Shown: piece after piece, positions 29,534 to 43,357 of the stretch | Position numbering within the stretch: position 1 is the stretch's first letter | How the letters are laid out: each line of letters opens with the position of its first letter | From: Nothopassalora personata | Lineage: Eukaryota; Ascomycota; Dothideomycetes; Mycosphaerellales; Mycosphaerellaceae | Assembly (NCBI GenBank): GCA_033816765.1 | Contig: CM066288.1 | Location: 3,348,001 to 3,412,000, forward strand | DNA length: 64,000 nt | Direction: 5' to 3' | The notes under the pieces: generated by a model | What the model saw: the letters and a program-made list of their open reading frames with translations, nothing else | The model's database searches: none | Told to the model about the DNA's origin: nothing | Translations under genes and position numbers: made by a program

Positions 29534-31547
29534 TTAGGCCTGTGACTGACGCTGTGGAGCTTGGCGAAGTGGTGATTGCTGGAACCCAGGCCATTGGTGG
29601 ATGGGAGTCATCTCTTGCGGCTGGGCACCATCCAGCCAGAGATTCTGAGCAACGTATGGGAGGCGTCCAGTGTGCTGTGTGGGCTTGCCCAGTGGTTGAT
29701 ATTGCATCCGGTTGAGCTCAACATTCGAAGGCCGACCCTGGATCGCAGATGAGGGAGGTGGATGTAGCAAGGTAGAAAAATTTTGCACTGGCCGGTAGGG
29801 CGAATTCCTTTGCTGTAGAAAGTACGAAGGCGAGATTTGTGTTGTAGGATGAAGCACAGTCGCACTTTGGGGTATTGAGCTGTTAGGTGATGTCGGTCCA
29901 GATCCTCCATATGGACTATGGTGTCGGGATGCGTGTTGCGAATGTGGCTGAGACTGGGGTGCAGCTCCTGCCGGCGCTGGCACTGTCGGTCCCTGCCCAG
30001 GCGCGGATGTGTTCTGATAGACCATTGCCATGGCGCGCGCTGGCATGTTCAGAGATGGGAGCTGCTGACCTGAACTGCTACTCGGGTGTGAATAGCCATT
30101 GCTCGTTGGCTGTGATGTAGGTATCGCAAGGCTCGGTAGAGTCAATCGGGGTGCTGGCTGTACCTGGTGCTGCTGTTGTGGCAATGTCGAGTATCGCTGA
30201 GGCGAAGTGTAGTCCTGGTACCCACTAGCCATACGCTTCGCAGGCGGCTCTACAACATCGTTCTCATGAGTGCGCTTCCTGGACCCAGGTTGTGCCGAAC
30301 CATTGCTTATCTGCGAGTTGCCCAGAGGAGACGGAGCTGGAGTCGGGCCATGCTGACCTGCCGCTGTACCGTAAACGTGCCTGTGCTGTGGCATATCCTG
30401 AGCGTATGGAGGTGAAGCCTGGTTCGACACTTGTGGAGACGGCAAAGCCAGCGGAAGGTGGAGTGATGATGCCGGTGGCAGTATTGGAGCTGGAGGGAGC
30501 GGTCTTGATGCTCGATCAAAGAATGCTGCGAATTTGCCCAAAAGTGACTGCCACCTTGCCCAATCCTGTTCCGAAGTGAACAAACAGTATTTCATGTTAC
30601 TGAGAAACTCCACCTCCATGATGTGCACCTCCCCAACGTTTATTCCCGACACCTCAGCCCAGGTTTTGTTGGTGTATGTATTGTCATCCAAGAATTTATT
30701 TCCCAACATCAAAGCTACAGTGAGCAATCTGTACTCACTTCCAGGCTTGCCTTTAACTGAAGGATTGAGCTTCTTCAATCTGTAGATGAACAGAAGAGCC
30801 AGAACTACCACATTTTGCGCGACCATTGTGGTCGAGAGAATCGTTGTCACCCATTTTCGGAAGCCTGTCGTTGGCTTGGCGTCTGCTGAAAGCGGTTTCG
30901 TGGGTTGTATTGGCGAGGAAGAGTCTTCGACCTGTTCAAGGATGTCTGATGATTCGAACCAGAAAAGGCATGTGATCTGTTGCAGATGACATTAGTTCTT
31001 CAGATCTTCACAATCACGAGAACAAGCTCACCTGAGCTGCAAGTTCTGAAAGGCTGCCGCCACTGTCGTTCACCGAGCGAGGTATTTGAAAGTTCAGTGC
31101 AATGGCATTCGCGTGTGAAGCTCTCCTTGAAGCTGAACACTCGTTGCTGGCTTCGTGCTGCCGTATTGGTGAACTTCTGCTGTTCGTGAATGAATTTCCA
31201 GTAGGTCGACTGAGCTCGGGTTTTACCAAGTCTTGTGGTAGATACGGAGCCACAGGAGCTCTGTATGCTTGCTGAGCAGGCAGATAGTCGCCGTAGTGGT
31301 GCCCATGCTCTTGCTGGTAGTAGCTCGACTTCGCGGAGGGGTGTACGCCAGTCATCTCAGGTGGTGGTGTCGGTGGTCTTGTGGTTCCCGGGTATCGAGC
31401 TGGAGATGGCCAGCCCGTCCTTGAATGCTCGTAGCTGGCGAAGTTGGCCTTGGCGGGTGTGATGTCCTTCTTGGAGACAAGGAACGGGTCTCTGAACCGA
31501 ATTGCTGTGTCGGCATACATGTGGTGCGGTTGCCGTATGCTTGTCAT
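29534..31547 (-). CDS. PHO80/PCL-type cyclin with long disordered tail
   Basis: Exons 31032-31547 and 29534-30976 with a 55-bp intron (GTGAGC...CAACAG). The product is 652 residues from the first in-frame ATG at 31547. The cyclin box (about residues 173-315) spans the region just after the splice. It shows VVLALLFIYRLKK, SEYRLLTVALMLGNKFLDD, YTNKTWAEVSGI and MEVEFLSNMKYCL, the signature of the fungal Pcl/Pho80-like cyclins that partner Pho85-type kinases in nutrient or morphogenetic control. The N-terminal 170 residues and the C-terminal half are Pro/Ser/Gln/His-rich and probably disordered; a short basic nuclear-localisation-like motif (SRKRTHEN, PPAKRM) is visible. The kinase partner and exact subfamily cannot be told. 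Confidence 0.85.
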
Positions 31548-34500
31548 GGGGAAGCGGTGTTGCAGAGTGTGAGGACACGAGCCAGAGCGGTGGTAGTCAT
31601 GTGGACATGCAGTTGTTGTTTTGCTCAAGCAGGAGCAAGGCAAAGGTCAGAGGTACGAGGAATGGATGTGAAACCGGCAGTGAGGTGAGGTTGGCCTGTC
31701 CGCAGCGTTGGCCCAGAGTGGCACAGGCACAGCCAGGAGGAGGTCCTGTCGATGGGTGGGTAGGGTCCAGTTGGAGGTAGTCACCGTCAACGGAAGCGGC
31801 AACGGCGTCGTTGTTGTTAATTGCTCACGCAAGGGCAGCGGCAGCGAGATGCAGAGGCATGTGCGCGAGATGTACGAATGCCAGAGGCTGCGAGGAGAGG
31901 TCGTTAGTGTACATCCACAGGGCCAGCAGCAGCAGCCACGACCGCACCGACCGACTGACTGACGAGGCAGGCGGCAGGATCGAGAGGAGCGCGCCGGTGC
32001 ATGATGGTAGCGTCAGTGGTCAAGGTCTAGGTTAGTAGTGTATGGAGCAAATAGCCATGCGATCGATCATGGCGTCGGAGCACGAAGCAAGTGACACGCT
32101 TGGGTACGGTTTGGGGAGAAGGCACGCTGCTGCGAGGCCCAGCTGCGAGCTTGAGACCAAGTAAAGTGCTGTGTCAGTGCTCATCAGCACGGACACGAAT
32201 GGCCGTAATGTCTGCGGTCTGCGGTCTGCGGTCTGCGGTCTGCGGTCTGCGGTCTGTGGTCTGCCCTGCGGCAGGTGGGAAGGGAAGCTGCCCCGTCCAA
32301 GCCCAGCGGCAGTCTTGCGACAGGGCAGGGCCAGGCCACAGGCGAGGGAGCAGCTTGAATCTTTGGTCACTGGTGCTTGGTGCGTGGTGCGTGGATCGTG
32401 GATGCCACTGGCACCTGGCTCCCGCTGGCGCCCTCCAGTCAGCGGGAGTGTGGGTCGCCGCTCCCAAGACTCATCACAAGTACCTAGTGACCGGGCCTGC
32501 GCTGAGCCTGAGCCTGAGCCTGAGCCTGCGTGCCGGTCGCCGCTGCTCATGAAAGTGTAATAAGTCTGCAAAGAGAGGGAGGGAAGAGCCCGCTCCACTC
32601 TCGCCTGCCGTTCCAGTGCTGGTGCTGAATATAGCCACCCACATCAATGCGCCCTCAAAACGGTGGGGACGGCCGGGTCCCGCGCCAGCAGCAGCAGAGA
32701 CGGTGCAGAGCAACGCTGTTCGCTCGGCCTGCTGCTGCGGTGAAGCTCCCGAGTGCAGGGCCCGCGACCGTGGACGCGCCGTGAAGCCAAGTGAGTCAGT
32801 GATCGCTTTCGGCCGCGGTCCTCGAGAGGCGGATCTCAATAGATTGCGTCCACTGGTGGGACTGATGTAATAGGAAAGCTACAAGGGCACAAGGGAACAG
32901 ACAAGAGAGGCCATCGCGGACTCATGCCACACCAGCGGTAGAGCCTAAACGACCCTTCACACACGACTTCGATATATGCGCACCCGTCCCACCATTATTA
33001 TCCACACCTGATCACTATTACGGAGTGGGGGCTGCTACTCAGCAGCACGCAAAACTGCAAACGCGCTCTGCAGACTGCCACAACCCAGCTCCTGCACAGC
33101 TGCCGCTAGTGATGCTCCACCGCCGCGGGTCGTGACTGTTGTCTTGCATTGGCACGGCTGGTGGATACTCATCACACCGTACTGCTCACCGCGGCCGGCC
33201 AGCCGGTCTCTTCGAAAGCTTGATCCGTACACGCTGCAGCTCGCCAACAGCAGAGCAAAGTATCGTTGGAGCGTGCCGCAGGCCGCATCATCGCAGATGA
33301 GCGTCAGGAGGCAACATCATCGTGTCCCCGGCGCCGCGCATCAAAGGATCTTGGCTTGAAATACGACCAGCTGTCTGATTGGCTCCAGACCTAGACAGTT
33401 TCTATGCACGCAGGGCTGCTTATACCCGAAGCGGTTAGACTGCCACCAGAGTCAAGTGCGTGCAGAGCGTTCGGAAGGCAAAATTCATGCGAAACCTGAG
33501 CGCGAGCTCCTCTCTTTAGCACTCGCGTCTACGTATCCCGCCTCTCGCCCGCCCATCAAACGACGTCTTTCATCAGTGGAGCATGACTATGGAAGGCATA
33601 GCAAAAATGTGCGAAGAAACGCCACCCGGCACCATAGACTGTCGATTCGAATGTGCCTCGTATCGTACTAGTCGTCGTGACTTTCCCAGCTTGTAGCTCC
33701 GACCGAGGCTTCGGAAGCGACAACAACGGTCCTGGTGCAGCTTTTTGACCAGCAGGCGTCTCATTCCACGGCCGCCGAGCCTGGAAGCATCTGCTCATTT
33801 GCCTGCGGCACAGGATTTCCTTATTACCAAACTGCGGTGCGGATAGATTCGGACTTCAACAATAAAGTCCAAATGGGCACTAAACTGTTCGTAGAGCGCG
33901 CGATAATCGAACGCTCGACTCCGATTTGTCTATAGCAATTATTGCGCGAGACATTTAGTATAAAAGAGTGGCAAATGTGGTGGTATTCTCGGTATCTGCT
34001 AGCGTGTTGTCACTTGTTTTGTCAATGGCTGTGGCGGTACGCTGCGCAGCATCTGACACAGGATCTAGCCGCCAGCAAATGACCAACCCACATAACCAAT
34101 GTCGCGTTGGCACCTGTCTGACCGCAGACTGCCATGATTAGCACTTGCATATCGCCTTCGCCTTCGCCTTCGCTGAAAGGTCACGACTTGGTTTCTATGC
34201 CGACCAAAGGTTCGATAGCAGCCTATCAAACCCAGACCAATCACAGCTGCGAGGCTAGAACAAAGGAACACGCTGCATACAGCACACCTCGATAATGGTG
34301 CAGCCCCTGTGCTCCCGACGATACTGATCCTTGTGCCGCCGATGTCAACGCAGCTCCTAGAGATGCTCGACACGACGCCAAATATCCGACACGCGTAATG
34401 AGAGTCGAAGTGGCGCATGTCTCGGGGTCACGGCTGCTTGCGGCGAGCAAAAGCAAACCCTGCATTCCGTACATTTCGTGGTGTGGATGCATCACGGCAC

Positions 34501-35499
34501 AACTGATGAGCAAGCTGATGAAATTTGTCGGCAGTGTGATTGCAAAGCATGTACAATACACCCTGTGACACGAGGCCCCGGCCCACCGCGTATGACATGT
34601 GCAAAGCCTTGCGACAAGAGTTATTGCGTGTGAAGGAGGCCGGCCGCGTGCCTTGGACACGCACGCCCAAGGAGTGTTTGTTTAGGCGACCACAAGGAAA
34701 GTGCATGCATAGCAAAAGTCTCACAACTCGCTAGCCGTGAAATGCCCCGCGAATCCAGAAGTCATCATGCCAGCGACATGGCACGGCCATATTGCCCCGT
34801 TCAGCTACACACACCACCCTGGGCCCGATCGTAATCCACCGGATTGTGATTCGCTACTTTGAGCACAAAGTTGATTGCAGACTACGGTGTTGTAGGGGTT
34901 GATAGTGCGCACGTCTGTGTGTGAAGGCCTTGAAACACAACCGGTAGTATTCAACAGGCTTCTTCAGACCTCCGGTCGGCTATACCAATGAACAGAGCGG
35001 ATTACGATCGAAGCTGAAGGGCCAGTGTGACTGTTGGCTCGCATCCATGATGCCCGCCTGACGAAAGCAACAAGCTGGATAGCACGGCTTGTGTAGTGAG
35101 ATTTCTAATTGCGCCGTGGTTCACTAGTAGACTGGCGATCGTTGCTCGCATTCTGAAATTCCTATCGACATGCCGTTTAGGTGCAGCAAGAAGGTTCACG
35201 ATAGAAAGGAGTGGAGGCGCCGGAGATGGGCGCCTAGACAGATTAAACCGCATACACGTAGCAGCAGCTCGCTTTCTGTGGTGGTTGAGGTCACACCGTA
35301 CGTGTCGAATCAGTGCCGCGGATCAGTCTTGGCGCCGGATCTTTCGTGCGCTCCTAGTCGTGCCGCCGTACACATCGTGTCATCATCAGCATAGCCTGCA
35401 TATGCACAGTTGCTCGACAAGAAGTAGAACCGCGATGGATGCCGGGTAGATTAAGTCGCTGCGTGTAACGATGACCGCGCGCTTTTACGCAACCGCGGT
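31548..35499. other. Long gene-poor region upstream of the cyclin gene
   Basis: Nearly 4 kb of normal base composition without a convincing gene. Short tandem repeats occur at 32211-32259 (TCTGCGG) and 32502-32527 (CTGAGC), and (CGCCTT) near 34150. A TATA-like TATAAAAGAG at 33959 precedes a 38-codon frame at 34026-34142, which is too weak to call a gene. The proximal part is likely the cyclin promoter and 5' leader. Confidence 0.5.
32211..32259. repeat. 7-bp tandem repeat (TCTGCGG)7
   Basis: Seven head-to-tail 7-bp units, six identical and the last with one C-to-T change, about 0.66 kb upstream of the cyclin start codon. Confidence 0.9.
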
Positions 35500-38400
35500 A
35501 CTAGGTATGTAAATTAGTAGAGGAAAAGCACTCATTATTGTACATCTATTATTATACATCTCTTTGTATATTACTACTACTAACCTTATACTATATCTAC
35601 TACTTAGTACCTTATTAAAGAATTATACTATTAATATATAATTAAGCTATGTATATATAACTAGCTTTACGGCGTTAATATTATTCTACTAGTACTTATT
35701 ATAATAGTATTAAAGTTAGCTTATATATAATATTAGGCTACTCTAGATATAATCTAGTAGAAGAATAGATTAGATAAATAGTCTATCTATAAGAGTATTT
35801 AATAGAGCTACTAGTAAGAAGTATATTAGATAGTAATAGTGGATTAGAGATAATCTTAGCTTATAGTATTAATAATATCTAAGGAGCATAAATAGCGTAG
35901 TAGGCTCGTAGGCTATAAGAATATACTAAGCTTAGATCCTACTAAGAGATATCTTATTATTAGTCTAAATAGTAAGCTAGTAAGCTATAGATACTATAAA
36001 ACTTAAGAGAATTACGTACTCTATATAATATTACCTACTTATAAGAAACTTAGTAATTTATAATTACTTACTTACTAGTAACTTAGTAATCTAAAGATAT
36101 AGCTATACTATCTCCTATATATTTAGAAAGGTAGAAAACCCTTATGTTTAAAGTATTTAGCTTATATTATAACCCTACTAATTAGAATATAACTATTTCT
36201 CTTAGTAAATTACCTACCTTAGCTCTCTATCTACGTAATCTCTAAAGAAGCCTAATCTAAGTAATATAACTAGTCTCTTATAAAGGTAGTTATTAGATAA
36301 GATTTATAATACTATTATTACTAAGATTATATCTTAGCCTATTACCTACGTACTCTTACGGATATATACGCGTATATATCTATCTATAGAAGAAGGTAAG
36401 ATTTAGTTTATCTATAATTAGAAGATCGTAGGCGTACTATATATTACAATATCCCCTTATAGTTCTTATACGTATTATAAGCGGCAAGTATAGAGAATTC
36501 TTACTACGTATAAAGTATAGTAGGTAGTAGAGATATACCTTAATATCTATATTAAGGCGCTAGGCTAGTAAAGATTTTAGGGTCTATAGCCCTAATATAC
36601 TAAGCTTACGCTTTGTAGGCGTATCTAGTGTACCTAGTACGCTAGATATCTATAGTAGTACTAGTACTAGTAATAGTATTAGTAGGTCTAGTATATTACG
36701 TACTAGGTTCTTCTAGTAAAGTTAGTCTTAGATAGCTTCTTCTAAAGCTATAGTAGTAGTCGCTAGCGGTACGCTAATAAGGAGCTAGTAAAAAGCTAGT
36801 AAGCCGCTAGTAGTACTAGTACGGTTTATTATAATAACGTAGTATAAGTAAGAGAAGGAAAGGGGGAAAATAGTATGCTTTTTAAACACTCGAGTTAGTT
36901 AACTAGGTAACTATAACTTTAACTACCTATACCCTAATAACGATACGTACGAGATACGTAGGCGGATTATATAGTAACAGAACCTACGAGAAGTAGATAG
37001 ATTAACTATATAGAAACCTCCTAAAGCCGTAAGCTAAGGGTAGCTCGTCCTAGAAGGGGAGGTAGTTATAAGGGTAGCCTATAGCTAACTCTTATATATA
37101 ATATATAGCTAGACCCGGCTTAGTAAGCCGTTATAAGGACTATAAGGGGATATTATAATGTATAGTACGCCTACGATCTTCTAATCGTAGATAAACTAAA
37201 GCTTACCTTCTTCTATAGACGCTATACGCGTCGCTTAGTATACGTATACGTATTACGTATAGCTTACTAAGTTGGGTATAGCCTTATATTATATATAAGA
37301 GTTAGCTATAGGCTGCCCTTATAGCCGTACGTAACGCGTATATATATAAAGTAACGCGTAAGGCGTCTATAGAAGAAGATAAGATTTAGTTTATATATAA
37401 TTATAAGATTATAGGCGTACTATATATTATAATATTTGCTTATATTGATAACTAAGGGGTATAAAGTTTATAGAAAGAAGAAGAAGATAAAGATATTCTT
37501 ACTAGAATAAGATAATAAGAATATACCTACTATTAAGCTTTAGGGCGAAGCTAAGCTAAAAGGGTTATAGTATTACTATTTAGTTCTACTCTAATCTAAA
37601 GAACTAAACTATACGTAACGTACTCTATTTTCGTATCTAAATCTTTAATAGAGTTAATAGGTTATAAATAGAGTAATAGCTAAGTATAATATCTTGCTCT
37701 TATAGAGCTTAAACAGAGTAAATAGAGTTATAATAGAGTATAGCTCTATTAGGAATAAATCTTCTATATATTTAGGAACGCTAAGAGTCCCTTATAGTTT
37801 TAATACGTTTAACTTACTATTTAATAATACTATTTAGTATATACCGTAATATAATACCTACTATATTATTTCTTAAGTCTTTTTAAGACTAAGATACTAC
37901 TACTTTATTCCTCTCCTATAACGTCTTATTAGCCCGAGAATAAAACCGATTAAGCTTATCTTCTTAACTTATAATATTATTAGATTATACTAAACCTAAT
38001 ACCGTACCTTCTTTAATAAGTCTTCTTTGAAAGGGATAGGTTTCTTAATACGCGGTTAAGTTATATATACTATAGCCGTATCTTATACTATAATATCTTT
38101 ATTAGTAGCTACTACTATAGAAGTAGAGAGAAAGTAGTAAAGTAGTCTTCTTTTACTAGTCTTTCTATAGACTCTAGAGGTAGCGCGCTTATAGTCTATA
38201 AAACCCCTAATTACTTAATCTTCTACTATATTTCTTACTCTTTAATCTTAGCCTATTAAACCTCCCTTTTTATAACTTAGACCGCGTAATATATCTACTA
38301 CTATACTTTATAATTTAGGAGGCTCGTAGGTATTTTACTATTACGCTAAGTTTTAGACTCTATAGTATAGAAAGATTATATTAAGAGAAGAATTAGAACT

Positions 38401-38955
38401 ATTAAGAAATATTATAATATATAGTATATCTATAACCTAGTAGTAGTAGATAAACTAATTCTTACCTTCTTCTATAGATGCTTTACGTACTACTTTATAT
38501 ACGTATGCTTATTGTATATAGCTTACTAAGCCGGGTAGCGTAAACGTATTTTATATATAAGGGCTAGCTATAGACTATTCTTATATAGACCCTACTTAAG
38601 AGCTTCTTAGGCTCTTAGCTTAGCTACTATACCTTACCTTCTTATAAAGTCTAAATTCCTTAATACTTATTAACTTAATATAATGTAATATAGTATAGCT
38701 TAAGCCTTAATCTATTAGTACCTAATAATCTTTTAATAAGATATAATATTATAGTAAACATAAGAAGATATAACGTAATATAATAAGACATAATATATAG
38801 TAAGATATAATATAATATAATAAGATATAAGATACTTTTATTTATAATTCTTATTCTATTAGCCTCTTAAAATAAATATTAGATACGAGTAATCTACCCT
38901 TGTAGCGATTTTACGAGTCAATAACGCGTTATAGTCGAGGCTTACGCACTTAAGT
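35500..38955. repeat. AT-rich RIP-degraded repeat island
   Basis: About 3.4 kb of AT-rich DNA saturated with TpA and with no frame over 60 codons. It contains pieces related to the Gypsy LTR at 5451-5873 (near 36120-36290 and 37770-37960). It also contains four copies of an approximately 80-bp repeat in alternating orientation (36384-36466, 37138-37218, 37367-37443, 38409-38476). I read it as nested, ancient LTR elements destroyed by RIP. Confidence 0.85.
36384..37218. repeat. Inverted pair of approximately 80-bp repeat copies
   Basis: 36384-36466 and the reverse complement of 37138-37218 align over about 79 bp with only about five differences, mostly C/T or G/A. A direct copy follows at 37367-37443, and another inverted copy at 38409-38476. 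Confidence 0.8.
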
Positions 38956-41900
38956 TACCCTAGATAAATGGGGATGCAGCCGGCCGCTGAGAAACGGGCT
39001 AGGGTGCCCACCATGGCCCCAGTGGAGCTGCGCTTGTGAGGAGAAACCGCGATAGGTTGTCCTCCCGTTGTCGCTGCTACTGCGCTGTGCCACTCATGTT
39101 ACGATGTACACATCGAGACCACAATTGATGATCCAATAATCGGAGCCACACAGCAAGGTTCGCTCCTAGTGCTCCAAACCTCGCCGTTGGAAATGCACTT
39201 AGCCGGGAACTTGCGACCTCGTTATTATGCTGCATGTCCTGGCTGTGAGACTGAGATGAGAGTTGCATAGTAAAAGCAAGGCCGGAAGTAGTAAATTGAT
39301 GCCGCTAGCCTGTCGCTTCCCACGCTCGCGCAATCATACCGTTGCGCAGTCGACCGTGTGACAGGCGGACCAGGGCGTTTCCCACTCGCCCACTAAGGTC
39401 TCGCATATTATCCCGCTTCCCGACCCAGTCCAGACGAGCCGGAAAGCCTAACAGTCAGAGCCAGGCTGTGGATAACCGCCTCGTCTTCGGGCGTTTCGCT
39501 TGCAGCTGGCGACAATCGTGGTCCACCTTGCCGATTGCCCACCATGTATCACCATCTCGAAACTTTCACACTGGATGTGTCTTACGCATGCGTACCGATG
39601 CTGGTAGCCACAACAAGCAGTCAACTCCTCGCAACCTAAAACATCCTATCCGTGGATTGGCGTTTACCTTTTCTTGGATGGTATCGAGATTAACGGTCAA
39701 TCGGAGGGTGCATGGTTGCACGTCTGGCGATCATCGGCACGTGAAGCTCAAATACATCTCAGCTGGCATGACTTTCTGCACATGTGCTCCCGCTTCGTTC
39801 CCGCAAGTGCAAATGCCTCACCTGGAAGCCAGCCACAAGTCTATTCACGATCCCTCCATACTGCTGTGCGGCCGACGGCCTTTGTTGGCTGCCTGCGCTG
39901 GAATGAGTCGCATATGACCATCCAATGCTGTTTGCCACTCAGCCCGCTCATCTAGGTTGCGCCGAACCTGCTTGGGAGAAAAGTACGACGACAAATGCTG
40001 TGTCATCTAGCTCATCGGCCAGCCGCGCATCACCAGTATCGATGTACAATGATACTCGCAGCTTTGTGGTCCTGCATGGCATAACCCCGGTAGTTCCATG
40101 GGTTGATCACCGCCAACATATTTCCATCTATCTATATTGCTCCTATCCACACAGCACATACGTGGAACAACATATTGCAAGGCTCCCAGCACCTTTCTAG
40201 GAAGCTAGCGAGGATACTGGGATTTCGCTACTACGGCAGATGCAAGCCTGCAAATCGTGCGCTGCCCTAGCATTTACGCTGATCATGAATGCTGCTTGAA
40301 CATCATCCGTAATAATTTCATTCAGTGACATCCACCGGCCGGCGGCAACATTTGCCAAATACTTCCTGGTGTCGAGTAGCAGCGCAACCTGGACGCACGG
40401 AACTCGAGTCTGTTGTTCTCGGACTTTGGGACATTCCATTTTCTAGTTTGGGCAAACTTAGAGACAGCGACGAATTCTGGCGTTACGACTCCCTCCGCTG
40501 TCGCCATTGAGATACCTGTTGTGCTGACGACCCTACGGGTACTAAAACCCTCGTAAACATGCTTTTCAAAGCTCAGTTAGCTGATGTTAGTTAGGAAGAG
40601 ACATAAAAGGAGACTAGTCTCGGACCTGTAGTTCCAGTACATATCTATACCGCAAACCAATTTGCTATACAAGCGACCGCTACCGCACAAGACACTGTGA
40701 ACTAGAACAAGACTTACGCCCTTACACTCCTGGTGGCGGCGCTCTTTGCTGCCCCAGTCCTGGCTGATCATGCTGATCACCAGCTTTGCTGCCAACATGC
40801 TGCCGATGAATATGTCCTTATTGCGCGATTTCCGCCAAATTATTGTGATCCCGGTTGCTAAGCGTCCACCAATTCAGCACCACCTTCATCATCGAAATTC
40901 ATCTTCAATGCCAACACAACGTTCCTACGTGATCCACACTGCCAGACTTATCTTTACTGCCACCTGTTATCAAGACCATATACGTCGTCACTTTCTGGTG
41001 TTGCTGGGAGATGGCCCCTTGGGGGGTAGGGGGGGGGTGCAGGAATTTGTACGTACCGCTAAAACGAACTGGGGATCGCATTGTCCTATGATAACGATAT
41101 GACCTGAGCTTCATATTCAAACCTATACCTCACTATCCTGTAAGTTTAGTGTCTTTACACCGTGTCGTCATGGCCTGGTGTGGTCGATTTGAAACAGGCT
41201 GCATTGCAGCTTGCCAGAATGAGACCCTCGGGTCAAGCGAAGGCTCCGGGATTCGGCCGGTTCGGCCGGAGCCGCTTTCTCTATCTTCTCTCATCAACCA
41301 GCAACAACTCCGCGTCCGCGACACAACAACCCTAACAGCGTGTCAATCGAGCGTGTGGTTGAATGAATACACCTACGAGTCACGACCATGACACGACCCT
41401 TGGAGGCTCCACAACACCTTCGCAACACCGACTCTGAAGAAGGTTACAGTGCTAAGCTATATTAGGTCGTGCAAAGCATGTTGATGAAGGTGGTGCTGAA
41501 AGGGTGGACTTTCACGCTGGACGATCCTCGGTCGAACAGAACGCGAGACGAGCTTGGCACCCAATCTTGAGGGGATCTGGAAAGCATAGTGCATTCAGGA
41601 CGACTATCCGTGGCCTTCCTGCCTTCACAACTCTACCATACCCTTGTGGATGACTTGGTATTTCCTGATTTTCATTGCTTGTCTTCGTGAAACTCAGTCT
41701 CACTAATTTCTTTCTCGGCCTGTTTCGCCGGCGATTACGGATTACAAGCTTCTTCGTGGTGGGACCAACATCGGCCATATTCTGTCTTCAGCACGATGTG
41801 TTCCATCGGTCGTACTAGCTCTACGGGGACCGAGGAAGATTTACCGCGCAAAAGGAATCGCAGTATCAGCGACAACACCTCATATTACCTACCAATCGTC

Positions 41901-43357
41901 ATTGCAGAAGAATGAGTTTACTTTGCCACGAACCGAGAACTACTGGCGTGAAGGAAGTGACTCGAATTCAATGCTTACTCCATGCCAAGCTTATCGGGAT
42001 ATGGCTGCACTCAGTGTGGGCATGACTGCTGTCCCGATTGGAGTATGACCGCGATTCGTGATTCGACCTGTATACCGGAGCCTGGTCAAATTGGTACTTA
42101 TGTACAAAAAATTCAGCTGCGGTTGAATACTGCTGGAACCTCGTGCCTTGGGGATGATCATCGAGCCTGTCAAAGATGCAATCTCCTCTTTTGCTGGCCC
42201 TCAGTCTGAACAAAGACGACTGATTACGGACGGATGAGGTTGACGCGTACCCAGATACAGTGAAGATTCAAGTTATACCTGGCCCCGACTGCGCCTGATG
42301 CTTTTCAACTTGGGGAACGATGAAAGTACACCAAAGTGTCGCCGTCAAGGCGACACTTCGTGTGCTTCTCGCTTAACAGCGTCTTCCTTCACTTTGTTTC
42401 ACAGGGAATGCAATGACAAATTCTAGCATCGTGTAAGGAACGGTTCGAGGTCCGAGTCCGGCTTTGGTAGAAGGCAGGCGTGCGTCTCGCCGATATGAAC
42501 ACTTATAGGCATCTAACAGCTGCTTGTGCCAGATGCATCTTCCCTACGGAATCACTTCGTATGGACATATTCAATGTAAGGCAAACTTCACTAGTCTTGA
42601 AAGATCACACGATGCCAATGGAGTTTCTGGAAGGTAAAACATCCGCAAATAGGATCATCGTGCACTCGAAGCAGCATTCCATCGATTTCAAAGCATAGAT
42701 ACACCGCCACTTTAAAGCAACGGCGACTTAACTCCTCAGAACAGGTGATTTGTATCCCACAGAGAATGACACCGAGAGTGGGATGCCGCAGTGATATGAT
42801 CACCCCAACGTGAGAAGGGCGAAAGGACCGCGCTGCTCGACACAGCCGTCACTCAGGTGCTCTGACTTCGGTTCTGCGCAACGAAATTGGACAAGTAGTA
42901 ACATGCTGCTGTTCACGAGGCCTCTCATGGGCTCGTGCCGAGTGCCCATATACAAGGTCAGAGACCGACTCCTCACGCCGCGACCATTGAAGTATGTCAT
43001 TATTGAGTCGCTACTCTTGACCACATGCAGCACAGCAGATTATCACTGAGTACGAGGTCACTCTGCTCTGATGATGGTACCGTCGACCTTGAGGGGGCAG
43101 GGGAGAGATCAGATCCGCTAACCTACGAGTCTTCGTGGTACGGCAGTACCTATTGAAGTTGCTGTAGCCAGAGCTGATCTGATCATACTCTAGTAGTACG
43201 GTCTAGTAGCTGCATACTGCCATTTCGTTGTTATCGTCGTAGCTGAGGTAGAAGAAGAATCGTCACTTCCGCGGCCAAAGTTGATCACGTGCGCGCTTCC
43301 ATACCCAGATTGTCCATCTCGAAGCATGCGAGAAGCATTACATCGCAGCAGAACATA
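38956..43357. other. Gene-poor region of normal composition
   Basis: 4.4 kb between the AT-rich island and the uL15m gene. Short frames (for example 39342-39917 plus, which lacks an ATG-led domain, and 41512-41778 minus, 88 residues, basic) show no recognisable family. A perfect 10-bp hairpin lies at 42334-42358. The last approximately 150 bp is presumably the uL15m promoter. Confidence 0.5.
42334..42358. repeat. Perfect inverted repeat, 10-bp arms
   Basis: AAGTGTCGCC, a 5-nt loop GTCAA, then GGCGACACTT. It is not next to a recognised gene; no poly-T run follows. The role is unknown. Confidence 0.85.

Noticed and set aside
39342..39917. 191-codon plus-strand ORF
   Set aside because: No ATG-led recognisable protein and codon pattern not gene-like; left as intergenic.
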